Shown here: positions 49,253-59,947 of the stretch, piece by piece
How the letters are laid out: every line of letters begins with the position of its first letter
Position numbering within the stretch: position 1 is the first letter of the stretch
Assembly: GCF_014489555.1 (NCBI RefSeq)
Contig: NZ_CP060784.1
Coordinates: 4,490,501 to 4,554,500 of the forward strand
Source: Hymenobacter qilianensis
GTDB lineage: Bacteria; Bacteroidota; Bacteroidia; Cytophagales; Hymenobacteraceae
DNA: 64,000 nucleotides
Direction of reading: 5' to 3'
Translations under genes and position numbers: made by a program
The notes under the pieces: model-generated
Told to the model about the DNA's origin: nothing
The model's input: only the letters and a program-made list of their open reading frames with translations
The model's database searches: none

Positions 49253-50073
49253 TTAGCCCGCTTTCTTTGCCAAATACTTCTGTAGGGGGCATTTTTTGAG
49301 GTCGCGTATTCCTTCGGCTACAACAGCAGCATTCAGTTTCGCGCCGGCCTCGATGGTATGCGTGTGGTCCTGGGCGTTGAAGTAGGTGGCACGCACTTTT
49401 TGCTCGCCCTCAGCGTCGTATTTATCGGCCACACGGCTATTTAAATCGATGTAAAAGGCGCCTCCTTGTTTGGCTGCTTCGGCGGCCCACCGCCCGTAGT
49501 CGGTGGAGGCACGCTTTACTTTGCCATCCTGCCACTGATTGCGCGGAATGAGGGAACACACAATGACTGTGGCACCTTTGGCCTTGGCTTCGGCAATGTA
49601 CTGGCGCAAATACCAGCCGTAGCTGTGTACTACTTCCTGCTGCTTGGTGATGGGGTTATAAATCTCCTCGCTTTCGTCGCCGTTGCTGCGGATGGTGCCG
49701 CGGGCGCGGGCCGTGTCGGCCAGGGGGTTGTTGTCGTTGTGGCCGAATTGCATGATGACAAAGTCGCCGGGCTTGAGTTTGGCCTGCACATCGGCCCACA
49801 AGCCTTTGGTGCGAAACGTACGGCTGCTGGTGCCGCCCAAGGCTGCATTGCGGATAGCTAGGCGGGTTGTGTCGAAGTGTGCGGGCAAAAAAGCCCCCAA
49901 CCCCAGAGGCCGCCGTCGCCATTGCCTTTGCCGTTTTTCACAGTCGAATCGCCAATCAAATACAAGGTGGGTTTTGGCCGCTCTTTGGGCAGAAAAGCCA
50001 GGGAGAAAAACAGGAAGAAAGCCAGCAGTATACCAAGTCCTTTGGGGGGCATTTTTGCGAAGAAACTATTCAT
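49253..50073 (-). CDS. Rhamnogalacturonan acetylesterase (CE12-like SGNH), one frame break
   Basis: Repaired length is 273 residues. The ATG at 50073 gives an N-terminal hydrophobic signal/anchor (GLGILLAFFLFFSLAF). The catalytic blocks of CE12 follow: TLYLIGDSTVKNGKG (serine), MQFGHNDNNPLAD and the final Asp/His in DHTHTIEAGAKLNA. The frame breaks at five C at 49894-49898; one more base joins GLWGWGAFLPAHFDTTRLAI. It would deacetylate rhamnogalacturonan in the periplasm. It is one of a tandem pair with the next gene, which has the same motif order, and the two are separated by a family B palindrome. Confidence 0.86.
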
Positions 50074-50132
50074 GAAAGAGGAGGCTGACCGCGTGATTTT
50101 CATTGTTGCGGCGGGTGATAAATAATGCAGCA

Positions 50133-50228
50133 TGTAGAGACGCATACTTGCGTCTAATCGTCGCTGATGTTGTTTAGTTGGCGCGGTTTCGGTCGTTCAA
50201 CGATTAGACGCAAGTACGCGTCTCTACA
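50133..50228. repeat. Family B palindrome (TGTAGAGACGCA...TGCGTCTCTACA type)
   Basis: The left arm TGTAGAGACGCATACTTGCG pairs with CGCAAGTACGCGTCTCTACA, enclosing a second pair (CTAATCGT...ACGATTAG). A related element with arms GAGACGCAAAATATTGCGTC is at 59823-59930. Confidence 0.85.
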
Positions 50229-50248
50229 TCGTTCTAATTGCTAAGAGC

Positions 50249-51015
50249 TTATCGTTCGACCAGATAGCTGCGCAAAGGCAAACGCTTGATTTGCTTGATT
50301 CCGGCCACTACCGATTCGGCATTGATGCGGGCGCCGGCTTCGTTGGTGTGAGTGTGGTCGCCGGCGAACAATTTGGCTACTTCCTCCGGGCCCATCTTGT
50401 CGTATTTGTCGGCTGTGATGCTGTTCAGGTCGATGAATTGTACGCCTTCCTGCTGAGCTACTTCGGCAGCCCATTTGCCGAAATCCTGGTTGGCCCGCTT
50501 CACCTTGCCATCTTTCCACTGGTTGCGCGGAATCATGGAGGCCACGATGGGCGTGGCGCCTTTCGCTTTTGCCCCCCGAATAAAAGAGCGCAGATACCAG
50601 CCGTAGGTATGCACCGTTTCCTGGCGCCCATCGGGCCAGGTCAGGTCTTTGGTTTCTTCGCCCGTACCACGCAGTACGCCGCGCCGCCCGGCCTTGGTAG
50701 TATCGGGTTCACTGCCTTCGTTGTGGCCGAACTGCATGATGAGAAAGTCGCCGGGCCGCAGCAGCGAATCGACGCGGCGCCAGCGGCCTTCCGACACGAA
50801 CGTGCGGGTGCTGCGCCCGGCCATGGCGTGGTTGGCAATAGTGATGCGGGTGGTGTCAAAAAAGCCCCCAGCTTGCTTCCCCAACCCATTTGCGGCAAGT
50901 GCGAGTTATTCACCGTGGAGTCGCCGATGAGGTAAAGCGTGGGCTTGGGTTTCGCCGAATGCACGAAGGCGGTAAGGCAGCAAAGCAGGACGAGCAGTAC
51001 GAACGTGTTTCTCAT
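50249..51015 (-). CDS. Rhamnogalacturonan acetylesterase (CE12-like SGNH), second of a tandem pair, one frame break
   Basis: Repaired length is 255 residues. The ATG at 51015 gives the signal peptide MRNTFVLLVLLCCLTAFVHS, then TLYLIGDSTVNNSHLPQMGW with the catalytic serine. The oxyanion block is MQFGHNEGSEPD and the end has GDHTHTNEAGARINA with the Asp/His pair. The frame breaks at five C at 50865-50869; one more base restores WGSKLGGFFDTTRITIANH. It has the same motif order and strand as the esterase gene that follows it at 49253-50073. The gap upstream (51016-51366) before the plus-strand lyase shows no gene; it presumably contains two divergent promoters. Confidence 0.86.
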
Positions 51016-51366
51016 AAAGGGCGGCATCAGGAAGCATACACAAGGAAAAGCTTCGCCCCGCCCAAACTCTCCTGTACTCTCCGTGCCCAGCCTGGGGCGA
51101 ACAGCAAGCCGACAACTCCAACCAAGCGCCGTCAGCGCAACCATAAGCTGTTTTTGAGTGGCAATTGAGACAAACCTCAAGGCCTGAAAAGGCCAGACAA
51201 AGCCCACGGCAACAGTCAGAATACACTGATCATTAAAATATTATACGCAGGACACTGCAGGACACTTCCCGGTATTTTATAGATCACATTTGATAAGTAC
51301 CAGGGCACCCATCTGGCGGGCTGGTATTTCCGACCTATACCCATTTTCACTTCCAACTCTATTTCT

Positions 51367-53555
51367 ATGATTAGAAACTTACAATGGCTCAACCGCAATG
51401 TAGCCATGTGCGCGATGCTGACTGCATTGAGCACGCCCGTCGTGAGTATGGCGCAGGGCCCAAAAAAAGCCCCCCAGGCCGCGCAGCGGCAACTGGAGAA
51501 GCTCAATCGTGGCATTGTGGCGGTGAAGCTACCCGATGGCCAGGTGTTCGTGAGCTGGCGCCTTCTGGCAACCGACAACGCCAAAGTGGGATTCAATCTA
51601 TTTCGCAAAGGCCCCGATGGCGAAGCGGTGAAACTAAACGCCAAACCCATCACCGAAAGCACCAACTGGGTAGACGCAACCGCTGCTTCGGCCCCCGATG
51701 CTACTTATTTCGTGCGCGCCGTGCGCAATGGCGGCCCTGACCACGGAGAGGAGTCGTCGAAACCGGAGCTGGCCACAGTTTGGCCCCAACAATACAAAAC
51801 GCTGAAGCTGCAACGGCCCGCGGGCGGCACAAACGCGGGCGGCCCCTACACATATAGCCCCAACGACTGCTCGGTGGGCGACGTGGACGGTGATGGCACC
51901 TACGAGATTATTGTAAAGTGGGACCCCTCCAACGCGAAAGACAACTCGCAGAGCGGCTACACCGGCAACGTGTACCTCGATGCGTATAAGCTCGATGGCA
52001 CCCAGCTGTGGCGCATTGATTTGGGCAAAAACATCCGGGCCGGCGCCCACTACACGCAGTTTATGGTGTACGATCTGGATGGCGACGGCAAGGCGGAAGT
52101 AGCCTGCAAAACTTCTGACGGCACCATCGACGGTCAGGGTAAGGTGTTGGGCGATGCCAACGCCGACTACCGCAACTCAGCCGGCTACATTCTGCGCGGC
52201 CCCGAATACCTGACCGTGTTCAATGGCCTCACGGGCGCCGCTTACCCAAGTGTGACCTACCTGCCCCAGCGCCACCCCACCAAGGGCGACAACCCAACAA
52301 CTTCTGAGCTAAACGCTATTTGGGGCGACAATTACGGCAACCGCGTCGACCGCTTCCTGGGGCGGTGGCTTACCTCGACGGCGTAAACCCGAGCCTGGTG
52401 ATGTGCCGGGGCTACTACACTCGGGCGGTGCTGGTAGCCTGGGATTTTAAGAATGGCCAACTCACCCAGCGCTGGACTTTCGATACGGAAGACCCAAGCG
52501 CGCCCGGCAATAAGGCGTACCGCGGCCAAGGCAATCACAACCTCAGCGTAGCCGATATAGACGCCGACGGCAAAGACGAAATCGTGTACGGCTCGTGCGC
52601 TATTGATGATAATGGCAAAGGAATCTACTCCACGGGTCGCGGCCACGGCGATGCGCTGCACGTGTCAGACATGGACCCCGACCGCCCCGGCTTGGAGGCT
52701 TATTCACCCCACGAAGACCAGAAAGCGTATGGCAGCGCCCCCGCCGATTTCCGCGACGCCCGCACCGGGCAGCTTATCTGGGGATGGCCTGGCCCTAATC
52801 AGGGTGACGTAGGCCGCGGCCTGGCCGCCGACATCGACCCGCGCTATAAGGGCTTCGAAGCCTGGGCTTCCAGAGGCGGTTTGGTTTCGGCCAAAGGCGA
52901 ACAAATCACCACTTCCCGCCCCAGCATAAACTTCGCTATCTGGTGGGATGGCGACTTGTCGCGTGAGCTGCTGGACGGCACTTCCATTGACAAGTGGAAC
53001 TATGAAACCAGCAAATCGGAGCGTATGCTTTCAGCCTCAACGTTCGGGGCGGCCCAGAACAACACTACAAAGGCCAATCCCGGCCTCTCCGCCGACCTGT
53101 TTGGCGACTGGCGGGAAGAGGTTATCTGGCGCAACGCAAACGATGAGGAGCTGCTGATTTTCACGACCACCATTCCAACTCAGTACCGCCTCACCACGCT
53201 CATGCACGACCCTCAGTATCGTCTGAGCATCGCCTGGCAGAACGTGGCTTACAACCAGCCACCGCACACGAGCTTCTACCTGGGCTCCGACATGGACATA
53301 GCAAGTGCAAGCCCAGCAGCCCCAAACAAGGTGAAAGGCAAGGCTACCGTCTATCCTAATCCTACTACCAACTCCTTCCGAATTGCTTCCAAGCACGACT
53401 TCACCTATGAAGTGTACAACGGCTTCGGGCAAGTGGTGGAGCAGGGCGAAGGCAAGCATGGAAAAGAAGTAGGCAGCAGTCTTCAGGCCGGCATGTACGT
53501 AGTGAAGGTGCATACCACCGAGGGCGTTGAATCCTTGCAAGTGTCAAAGGAATAA
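51367..53555 (+). CDS. Rhamnogalacturonan lyase (PL11) with T9SS tag, one frame break
   Basis: Repaired length is 729 residues. It is an eight-bladed propeller rhamnogalacturonan lyase of polysaccharide lyase family 11 (YesW/YesX-like). It has an Fn3-like start (VAVKLPDGQVFVSWRLLA) and repeated calcium-type loops such as GDVDGDGTYEIIVKWDPSNA, YDLDGDGKAEVACKTSDG and DIDADGKDEIVYGS. The last 80 residues form a T9SS sorting domain (KATVYPNPTTNSFRI ... LQAGMYVVKVHT). It cuts the rhamnogalacturonan I backbone at the cell surface by beta-elimination, making the unsaturated ends that GH105 removes. The frame breaks at four G at 52359-52362; one more base gives VDRFLGAVAYLDGVNPS. Confidence 0.93.
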
Positions 53556-53573
53556 GCATTTAGTATTCCAGCG

Positions 53574-53610
53574 AAAAAGTCCCCCGACTGTAGAGTTGGG
53601 GGCTTTTTTT
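53574..53610 (+). terminator. Terminator after PL11, from the GGGGGC word
   Basis: AAAAAGTCCCCCGACT and AGTTGGGGGCTTTTTTT pair with an A/T/G loop and a long T run, immediately after the lyase gene. Confidence 0.85.
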
Positions 53611-53768
53611 GTGCTTGCTGAGTGTGTGACTAAGGAGAGCCGACTCGCCATTGTGAGCGCATAAAATCCACCATCCGGCCGAAGCAGGATAGTACAGGTA
53701 GCAGGTAGCGGAAATCTGGCCTAAGTTGGCTTACCAAACGCCTCTTCTGCCCTTCTGAGCTACTGATT

Positions 53769-56635
53769 ATGAAAACCAATCTGCTGACCTGGCTTACCTG
53801 TTTGACGCTGCTCTGGACCGGTGTTGCCACCGCCCAGGCGCCCACGCAAAAGCAGGTGCGCTACCTTTCCGGCACCGACAACACGCACACCGCCACCTGG
53901 GATTTTTACTGCACCGGCGGCCGAAAAAGCGGTTTTTGGACCAAGATTCAGGTCCCATCGTGCTGGGAGCAGCAGGGCTTCGGCAGCTACAACTACGGCC
54001 GCGACTACAAAACCTACGGCAAAAACTTCCGCTTCGCCGACGAGAAAGGTATGTACAAACACACCTTCCAGGTGCCCGCCGAGTGGCGCGACCGGGAGGT
54101 ATTCATCGTGTTTGAGGGCTCGATGACGGACACGGAGGTAAAAATCAACGGGCAGTCTGCGGGCCCAATTCATCAGGGGGCTTTTTACCGCTTCAAGTAC
54201 AACCTTTCCGACAAGCTGCAATTCGACAAGCCCAATGTGCTGGAAGTAACGGTGAGCAAAATGTCGGCCGACGCCTCCGTAAACAACGCCGAGCGCCTGG
54301 CCGACTACTGGATTTTCGGCGGCATTTTCCGGCCCGTTTATCTCGAAGCTTTTCCCAAGCAGTTCAGCCCCACCTCGCAATTGACGCCCGCGCCGACGGC
54401 TCGTTCAAGATGAACGTAGCCTTGAAAGGACTGCGCCAGGCCACCGATGTGCAGGCTGATATCGTAAATGCGCAAGGCGCTGTGGTAGGCACGGCGCGGG
54501 GCCGGGCCAATGCCCAGGACACGCTGATTCAATTGAAAACGACCGTCAGCAAGCCGCTGCTCTGGACCTCCGAAACCCCGAATATGTACCGCGTGAACGT
54601 GGCTATGCAGGCTGGGGGGCAAAATCTGTATCAGACCTCGGAGCGCTTCGGTTTTCGCACCATCGAGATTCGTCGTGGCAAGGGCGTGTATGTGAATGGC
54701 AAGCAGGTAAAATTCAAAGGCATCAACCGGCACAGTTGGTGGCCCGAAACCGGCCGCACGCTCAACGACTCCATTCACCTGATGGATGTGCAGCTGATGA
54801 AGGAAATGAACATGAACGCCGTGCGCATGTCGCACTACCCACCCGACGCTAAGTTCCTGGACCTCTGCGACTCGCTGGGCCTATACGTGCTCGATGAGCT
54901 GGCGGGCTGGCAGAAAGCCTACAGCACACCGGCCGGCGCTAAGCTGGTGCAGGAGATGGTGCAGAAGGACGTGAACCACCCCAGCATCATCTTCTGGAGT
55001 AACGGCAACGAGGGCGGCCACAACAAAGAACTGGACGATGACTACGGCCAGCACGACCTCTCCAACCGCCCCGTCATTCACGCCCACCATCGCCCAGGCA
55101 ACCAGCACAACGGCATCGACTGCAACCATTACGAGAACTACTACAGCTCGCAGAAAATCCTGGCTGATTCGCTCATCTATATGCCCACGGAGTTTCTGCA
55201 CGCCCAAGACGACGGCGGCGCGGCCGTGGGTCTGCACGACTTCTGGGAGCTGCACTGGGCTTCCCAACGCTCGGCGGGGGCTTTTTATGGGCCCTGGTGG
55301 ATGAAGGCATCGTGCGCACGGATCAGCGCAATATCATCGACGTGAATGGCGTAAACGCCCCGACGGCGTGGTGGGTCCGCACCGCGAAAAGGAAGGCAGC
55401 TTCTATGCTATTCGCGAGATTTTCACCCCCATCAAGATTGATCTGAAAGAGCTGCCAAATAAGTTTAACAGTACGCTTGAAGTCGAAAACCGCTACCATT
55501 TCAACAACCTTAGCCAGTGCTTTTTTCAGTGGGAACTAGTGAATCATCGCCAGCCCGGCGAAACCTTTACTGGTTCGACTACCATGAAAAAAAGCCGCGT
55601 GGAAAGCCCCAAAATTGCCCCCTAGCGAAGGGCAAAATCAAACTCGGCTTACCCAAAGACTGGAAAAACTACGATGCCTTGGTACTCTCAGCTTTCGACC
55701 CACAAAAGAATCTGGTGTACAAGTGGACGTGGTCGACGGGGGGCAATAAACAGCTGCTCCGCAATGTGCTGACGCTCCAGGAAAAGGAAAAACAGCCTAT
55801 TGAGACAACCGAAACCGACAGCACCCTCACGCTCAAAGCCAGCAATATCACCGTAACCTGGAATAAACAAAACGGCCACATCACGGGCCTGAAAGGCAAC
55901 AGCGGCGACAAGCTTTCTTTCGGCAACGGCCCCGTTCTAGCGGCCGGTCAGGCCAAGTTTACCGGCCTGCGCCGCCGCACCGAATCCGACGGAGAAGTTA
56001 TTGAAGCCAGCTACCAGGGCGACCTCAAAACGGTACGTTGGAAAATGTACGGCAGCGGCTGGCTTCAGCTCGATTATGAGTACGCCCTGCAAGGTGACTT
56101 TCCCTTCGCGGGCCTGAGCTTCACCTACCCCGAAAACTTCGTGATAAGCGCCAAATGGCTGGGCAAAGGCCCCTATCGTGTCTGGAAAAACCGCATGCAA
56201 GGTGTAAACACCGACGTCTGGGAAAACGCCTACAACAACACTCAAACGGGCGCCGCTCCTTGGATTTACCCTGAGTTCAAGGGCTACTTCGCCGACATTA
56301 CCTGGCTGGAAATGAACACCGTAGAAGGCAAGTTCCTGGTCGCCAGCCCCGACAAAGGTCTGTTCGTGCGCCTCTTCGATTTCTACGGCCTTTCGGGCAT
56401 AAAACCCAGCCCCGACCTGCCGGGGGGCAATTTATCCTTCCTCGATGCCATTCCACCCCTGGGCACCAAGCTAGCCCTGAACCTCGACACGAACACGAAA
56501 AACCTGGGTCCCAACAGCGAGATAAACCACCTCAACGGCTCCACCAAACGCACGCTGTATTTCTTCTTCGGCCTGCCCAAAACCACCGGCACGCCCCAAC
56601 CCTACACAGTGCCCGCCAAAAACGATTTATTTTAG
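53769..56635 (+). CDS. GH2 beta-galactosidase-type glycosidase, four frame breaks
   Basis: Repaired length is 956 residues. It has a signal peptide (LLTWLTCLTLLWTGVATAQ), the GH2 sugar-binding jellyroll (VPSCWEQQGFGSYNYG), a barrel with the acid/base Glu in WSNGNEGGHNK (about residue 414) and a likely nucleophile Glu in MPTEFLHAQ (about 473). A C-terminal beta-galactosidase small-chain-like region follows. Breaks are at 54354-54356 (three C), 55276-55280 (five G), 55358-55361 (four C) and 55618-55622 (five C). One base at each restores one frame, with AGGFLWALVDEGIVRTD and VNAPDGVVGPHREKEG across two of them. It would remove beta-galactose or a related sugar from rhamnogalacturonan side chains. 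Confidence 0.85.
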
Positions 56636-56652
56636 AAAGTAATAACCAGAAC

Positions 56653-56679
56653 GTCATGCGTCGCTCCGCTCTGCATGAC
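56653..56679. repeat. Shortened family A REP-like palindrome
   Basis: GTCATGCGTCGCTCCGCTCT and GCATGAC: an abbreviated hairpin between the convergent GH2 and GH105 genes, probably also acting as a terminator. Confidence 0.6.
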
Positions 56680-56698
56680 GGCCTAGTGAAGTTCTCCC

Positions 56699-57882
56699 CT
56701 ACTTCAGCATCTCCATTTCTATGCTGGCCATAATAAGCGGCCCCACGCCTTTGAAATCGTTTTTCTGGATGGGCTCGCTCAGGTAATATTCGTAGCTGCC
56801 GTCGCGGTAAGGTTTGCCCCCCAGACCGCCCACGCTCACCGTGCCATTCAAAGTCACAAGTCCATCAGGTTCAGTTTGCACGAATTGCTTTAGAATGCCC
56901 TGATAGCCTTTGTCGGCCACTTTTTGGAAAGACTTATCTAAGTAGCCCAAGCGGGCGCCCTTGGCCAGCGCATATACAAACATGCAGGAAGCGGAAGCTT
57001 CTACGTAGTTGCCCGCGCGGCTACCTTGGTCCGAAACCTGCCACCACGCACCTGTTTTGGGATCCTGATACTTGGCTAATACCTGCGCCAAACGTTGCAA
57101 ATATTTGATGAGTTTTGCCCGCTCCGGATGGTCTTTGGGAAAGTAATCGAGCACATCTACCAGCGCCATGGCGTACCAGCCCATACCGCGCCCCAGAAGT
57201 TAGGCGATAGGCCGGTTTGCTTGTTGGCCCACTGCTCCGTGCGGCTCTCATCGTATCCATGGTAAAGCAAGCCAGTCTTAGCATCAACGAGGTTTTTCTC
57301 GATTAGCGCAAACTGCTTAGCGACTTCGTCGAACCCTTTGGGCTGCTTGAACAGCTTACTGTATTCGGCGGAAAACGGCTCAGCCATGTATAAACCATCG
57401 AGCCACATCTGATTGGTATAGCGCTGCTTATGCCAGTAGCCGCCGGCCTTCGTGCGCGGCTGCGCATCCAGCTGCTGATGCAGGCGGTGAGCGGCTTTGC
57501 GGTACTTCTCCTGCTGTAAGCCCGGCTGCTGGCTCAGGGTAAGCAGGATGCGGCCCGTGTTGATGTTATCGAGGTTGAAGTCCTCGTACTTATAGCGCTG
57601 AATGGAGCCATCCTCGCCGATAGAATAGTCCATGATGCGCACGATGTAGTCGAGGTATTTCTTGTCGCCGGTGCGCTCCCACACGCGCTCAATGGCTTTT
57701 AGCATTAGCCCTTGCTCGTAGCCCCAGCGAGCCACTTTATTCTGCTCCAATCCCAGCGAATCGGGGTAGCGCTTGATAAACGAATCAGCCATGCGCTGCG
57801 ACAGCGCAGCCGTTTTCTTTTGGGCAAAAACCGCTGGGCAGAGCAGCAGATATAACAGCAGAAACAGCAGGATTTTTTTCAT
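56699..57882 (-). CDS. GH105 unsaturated rhamnogalacturonyl hydrolase, one frame break
   Basis: Repaired length is 394 residues. It has a signal peptide (KKILLFLLLYLLLCPAVFAQ) and an (alpha/alpha)6 barrel of the GH88/GH105 type: QMWLDGLYMAEPFSAEY (catalytic Asp expected here), then GLSPNFWGRGMGWYAMALVD and GSYEYYLSEPIQKND. It hydrolyses the unsaturated galacturonyl end left by rhamnogalacturonan lyase, usually on intracellular or periplasmic oligosaccharides; the signal suggests the periplasm. The frame breaks at four C at 57191-57194; one more base restores NFWGRGMGWYAMAL, the family signature. A GGGGGGCTTTTTT word lies 15 bases upstream of its start. Confidence 0.9.
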
Positions 57883-57959
57883 ATAGAATGCACGTCTGGG
57901 GGGCTTTTTTGCGGATTATCTAGCGCAGTAATTAGTTTGCTAACAATCAAAATTTGAAC

Positions 57960-58053
57960 GTCATGCAGAGGCAAAGCCGAAGCATCTCGCGTGCTGATGT
58001 TGCCAAGCTAAACAACTAATCACGCGAGATGCTTCGCTTTCGCTCTGCATGAC
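57960..58053. repeat. REP-like family A palindrome between GH105 and GH28
   Basis: The arms GTCATGCAGAGGCAAAGCCG and the matching complement ending CGCTCTGCATGAC enclose the same loop (TGATGTTGCCAAGCTAAACA) as the copy at 20845-20937. Confidence 0.9.
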
Positions 58054-58096
58054 ATTCTCTTTGGTCTTGATAGATAATTCTACCAAGCCTTTGGTC

Positions 58097-59757
58097 TTAT
58101 TTTTTGGAAACGACTACCGCTTTTTTCTTCACGTTTTGACCGAATTCAACGCCTGTTTTGGCCTTCGAAACATCCGTATTTGTGAGGAGCACATTCTTCG
58201 CTTTATCGGCGCCTGATACGCGCAGCAGCACCGCTGCCTGGGGGGCAAATTTGATGTTATCGAGGGTGATATTCTGGCTGTTGTGCACTTCCATTACTGG
58301 GTCGGTTTTCTGCGTTAGCAGCGTCACGTTGCGCAACTGAATATTGTCGGCTTCGATACACACTAGGCCTTGCTGACTTTGCAGCACCGCGTTTTCAATG
58401 CTGATGTCTTTGATGCTCATTTCGGGCAGGCCGCGCACCATAATACCAGTTTTGGCGCCGTTGCAGGTCACGTTGCGGATCTGGATTTTACGAAACTGTG
58501 GCGTGCTTTCGTCCACTGGCTTGGCCGGCGAAACGGGCCGCTCCTTGGAGCCTGCTACCTGAGGCGTGGGATCTTTTATCATGTAGTACATGTCGAAGAG
58601 AATAGCCTCGCCGGGAATGTCTTTCATGTCCACATTTTCGATGAAGATATTCTCCACTACGCCGCCACGACCCCGCGTGGTTTTGAAGCGCAGGCCAATA
58701 TCGGTGCCGATAAAGGTGAGGTTGGATACGTAGATGTTGCGCGCCCCACCCGACATCTCTGAGCCAATCACGAAGCCGCCGTGAGCCCGGTAAACTTTGC
58801 AGTTGCGAATGATAAAGTTCTCGGTGGGCATAGCCCGCGCCCGCCCCTGCTCATTGCGCCCCGATTTGATGCAGATGGCATCGTCGCCCACGTCAAAGGT
58901 GGAGCCTTCCACCAGCCCATTTTTGCAGGATTCCAGATCCAGCGCGTCGGTGTTGGGCGTGTAAGGGCCATTAAATACCGTCACGTTGCGCACAATTACG
59001 TCTTCGCTCATCATAGGGTGTAAGGTCCAGGCCGGCGAGTTCTGGAACGTCACGCCTTCCAGTAGCAGACGCTTGCAGTGGTCGAGCACCAGCATATCGG
59101 GTCGCAGATAATCCTTGATTTCCTCAAAATCCTTGATTTCTGATTTCTCCTCGCTCAGCACACCCGCTTCTTTGACCATCGTGCCTTTCAAGCTTTGCGG
59201 CGTCGGGTACCACCGATCCTGCTTCTCATTCAGCACGCCACCCGAGGCCACCAGCTGCTTCCACTCCGACTCCGTCGAGCGGCCTTTCTGCACCATGTAC
59301 CACGCCTCGCCCGCACCATCGACAATGCCCTTACCGGTCACGGCTACATTTTCCAGGTTCTTGCCGTAAATCTGTGGCTGATTACGCACGGCGGCCAGAC
59401 CTTCCCAGTTGGTTTTAATCAGCTTGTAGTCAGCCATCTTATCGCTGAACTGCACCAGCGCACCTGCTGCGATGTGCAGGTTCACGTTGCTGCGCAACTC
59501 AATGGGGCCCGTGCGCCAGTGCCCGCGCGGCACCAGCACCACGCCCCCACCCTTCTGCCCGCAGGCGTCAATGGCTTGCTGCAAGGCCGTAGTGTTGGAA
59601 GTTACCCCATCGGCCACAGCTCCGTACTTGGCAATCGAAAATGTATCCGCCCGGAAGGACGTGGTTTTGACGGGGGCAAATTGGACGTAAAAGAGGTTTG
59701 GCCAGAAGCCAGAACAGGCAGAGCGAGAAGGCTAAAAACAGCGAGTCGTTTGATCAT
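58097..59757 (-). CDS. GH28 polygalacturonase-type glycosidase, one frame break near the start
   Basis: Repaired length is 553 residues. The ATG at 59757 gives a signal peptide (MIKRLAVFSLLALPVLASGQ). The frame is lost at five G at 59672-59676 (plus strand); one more base restores NLPPVKTTSFRADTFSIAKY. A right-handed parallel beta-helix of family GH28 follows: FSIAKYGAVADGVTSNTTAL, then NTDALDLESCKNGLVEGS, DVGDDAICIKSGRNEQGR (catalytic Asp pair), AHGGFVIGSEMSGG, and LRFKTTRGRGG. It probably cuts galacturonic acid or rhamnogalacturonan linkages in the periplasm. Without the repair the protein would start at an internal codon without its signal. Exact specificity (polygalacturonase or rhamnogalacturonan hydrolase) is open. 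Confidence 0.9.
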
Positions 59758-59822
59758 AGCAAAGGGAAAGCGGATGAAGTATTTGACTTTTTTTGAATTA
59801 CTTATTTAGGTAATAAAAGAGG

Positions 59823-59930
59823 TGTATAGACGCAAAATATTGCGTCTCAATCGTTGCTGATGGTGTTCATGCCGCATTTGTTCTGGCATAAGTCGCTCAT
59901 CGACGAGACGCAAAATATTGCGTCTCTACA
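59823..59930. repeat. Family B palindrome upstream of GH28
   Basis: TGTATAGACGCAAAATATTG pairs with the complement CAATATTTTGCGTC within GAGACGCAAAATATTGCGTC, ending at TCTCTACA. Each arm also contains the smaller palindrome GACGCAAAATATTGCGTC. Confidence 0.85.
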
Positions 59931-59947
59931 AATTGCTATCTGGTGCG

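Noticed and set aside
51016..51366. Possible small gene in the gap upstream of PL11
   Set aside because: The open frames there overlap the esterase signal peptide or have no motif; nothing supportable was found.
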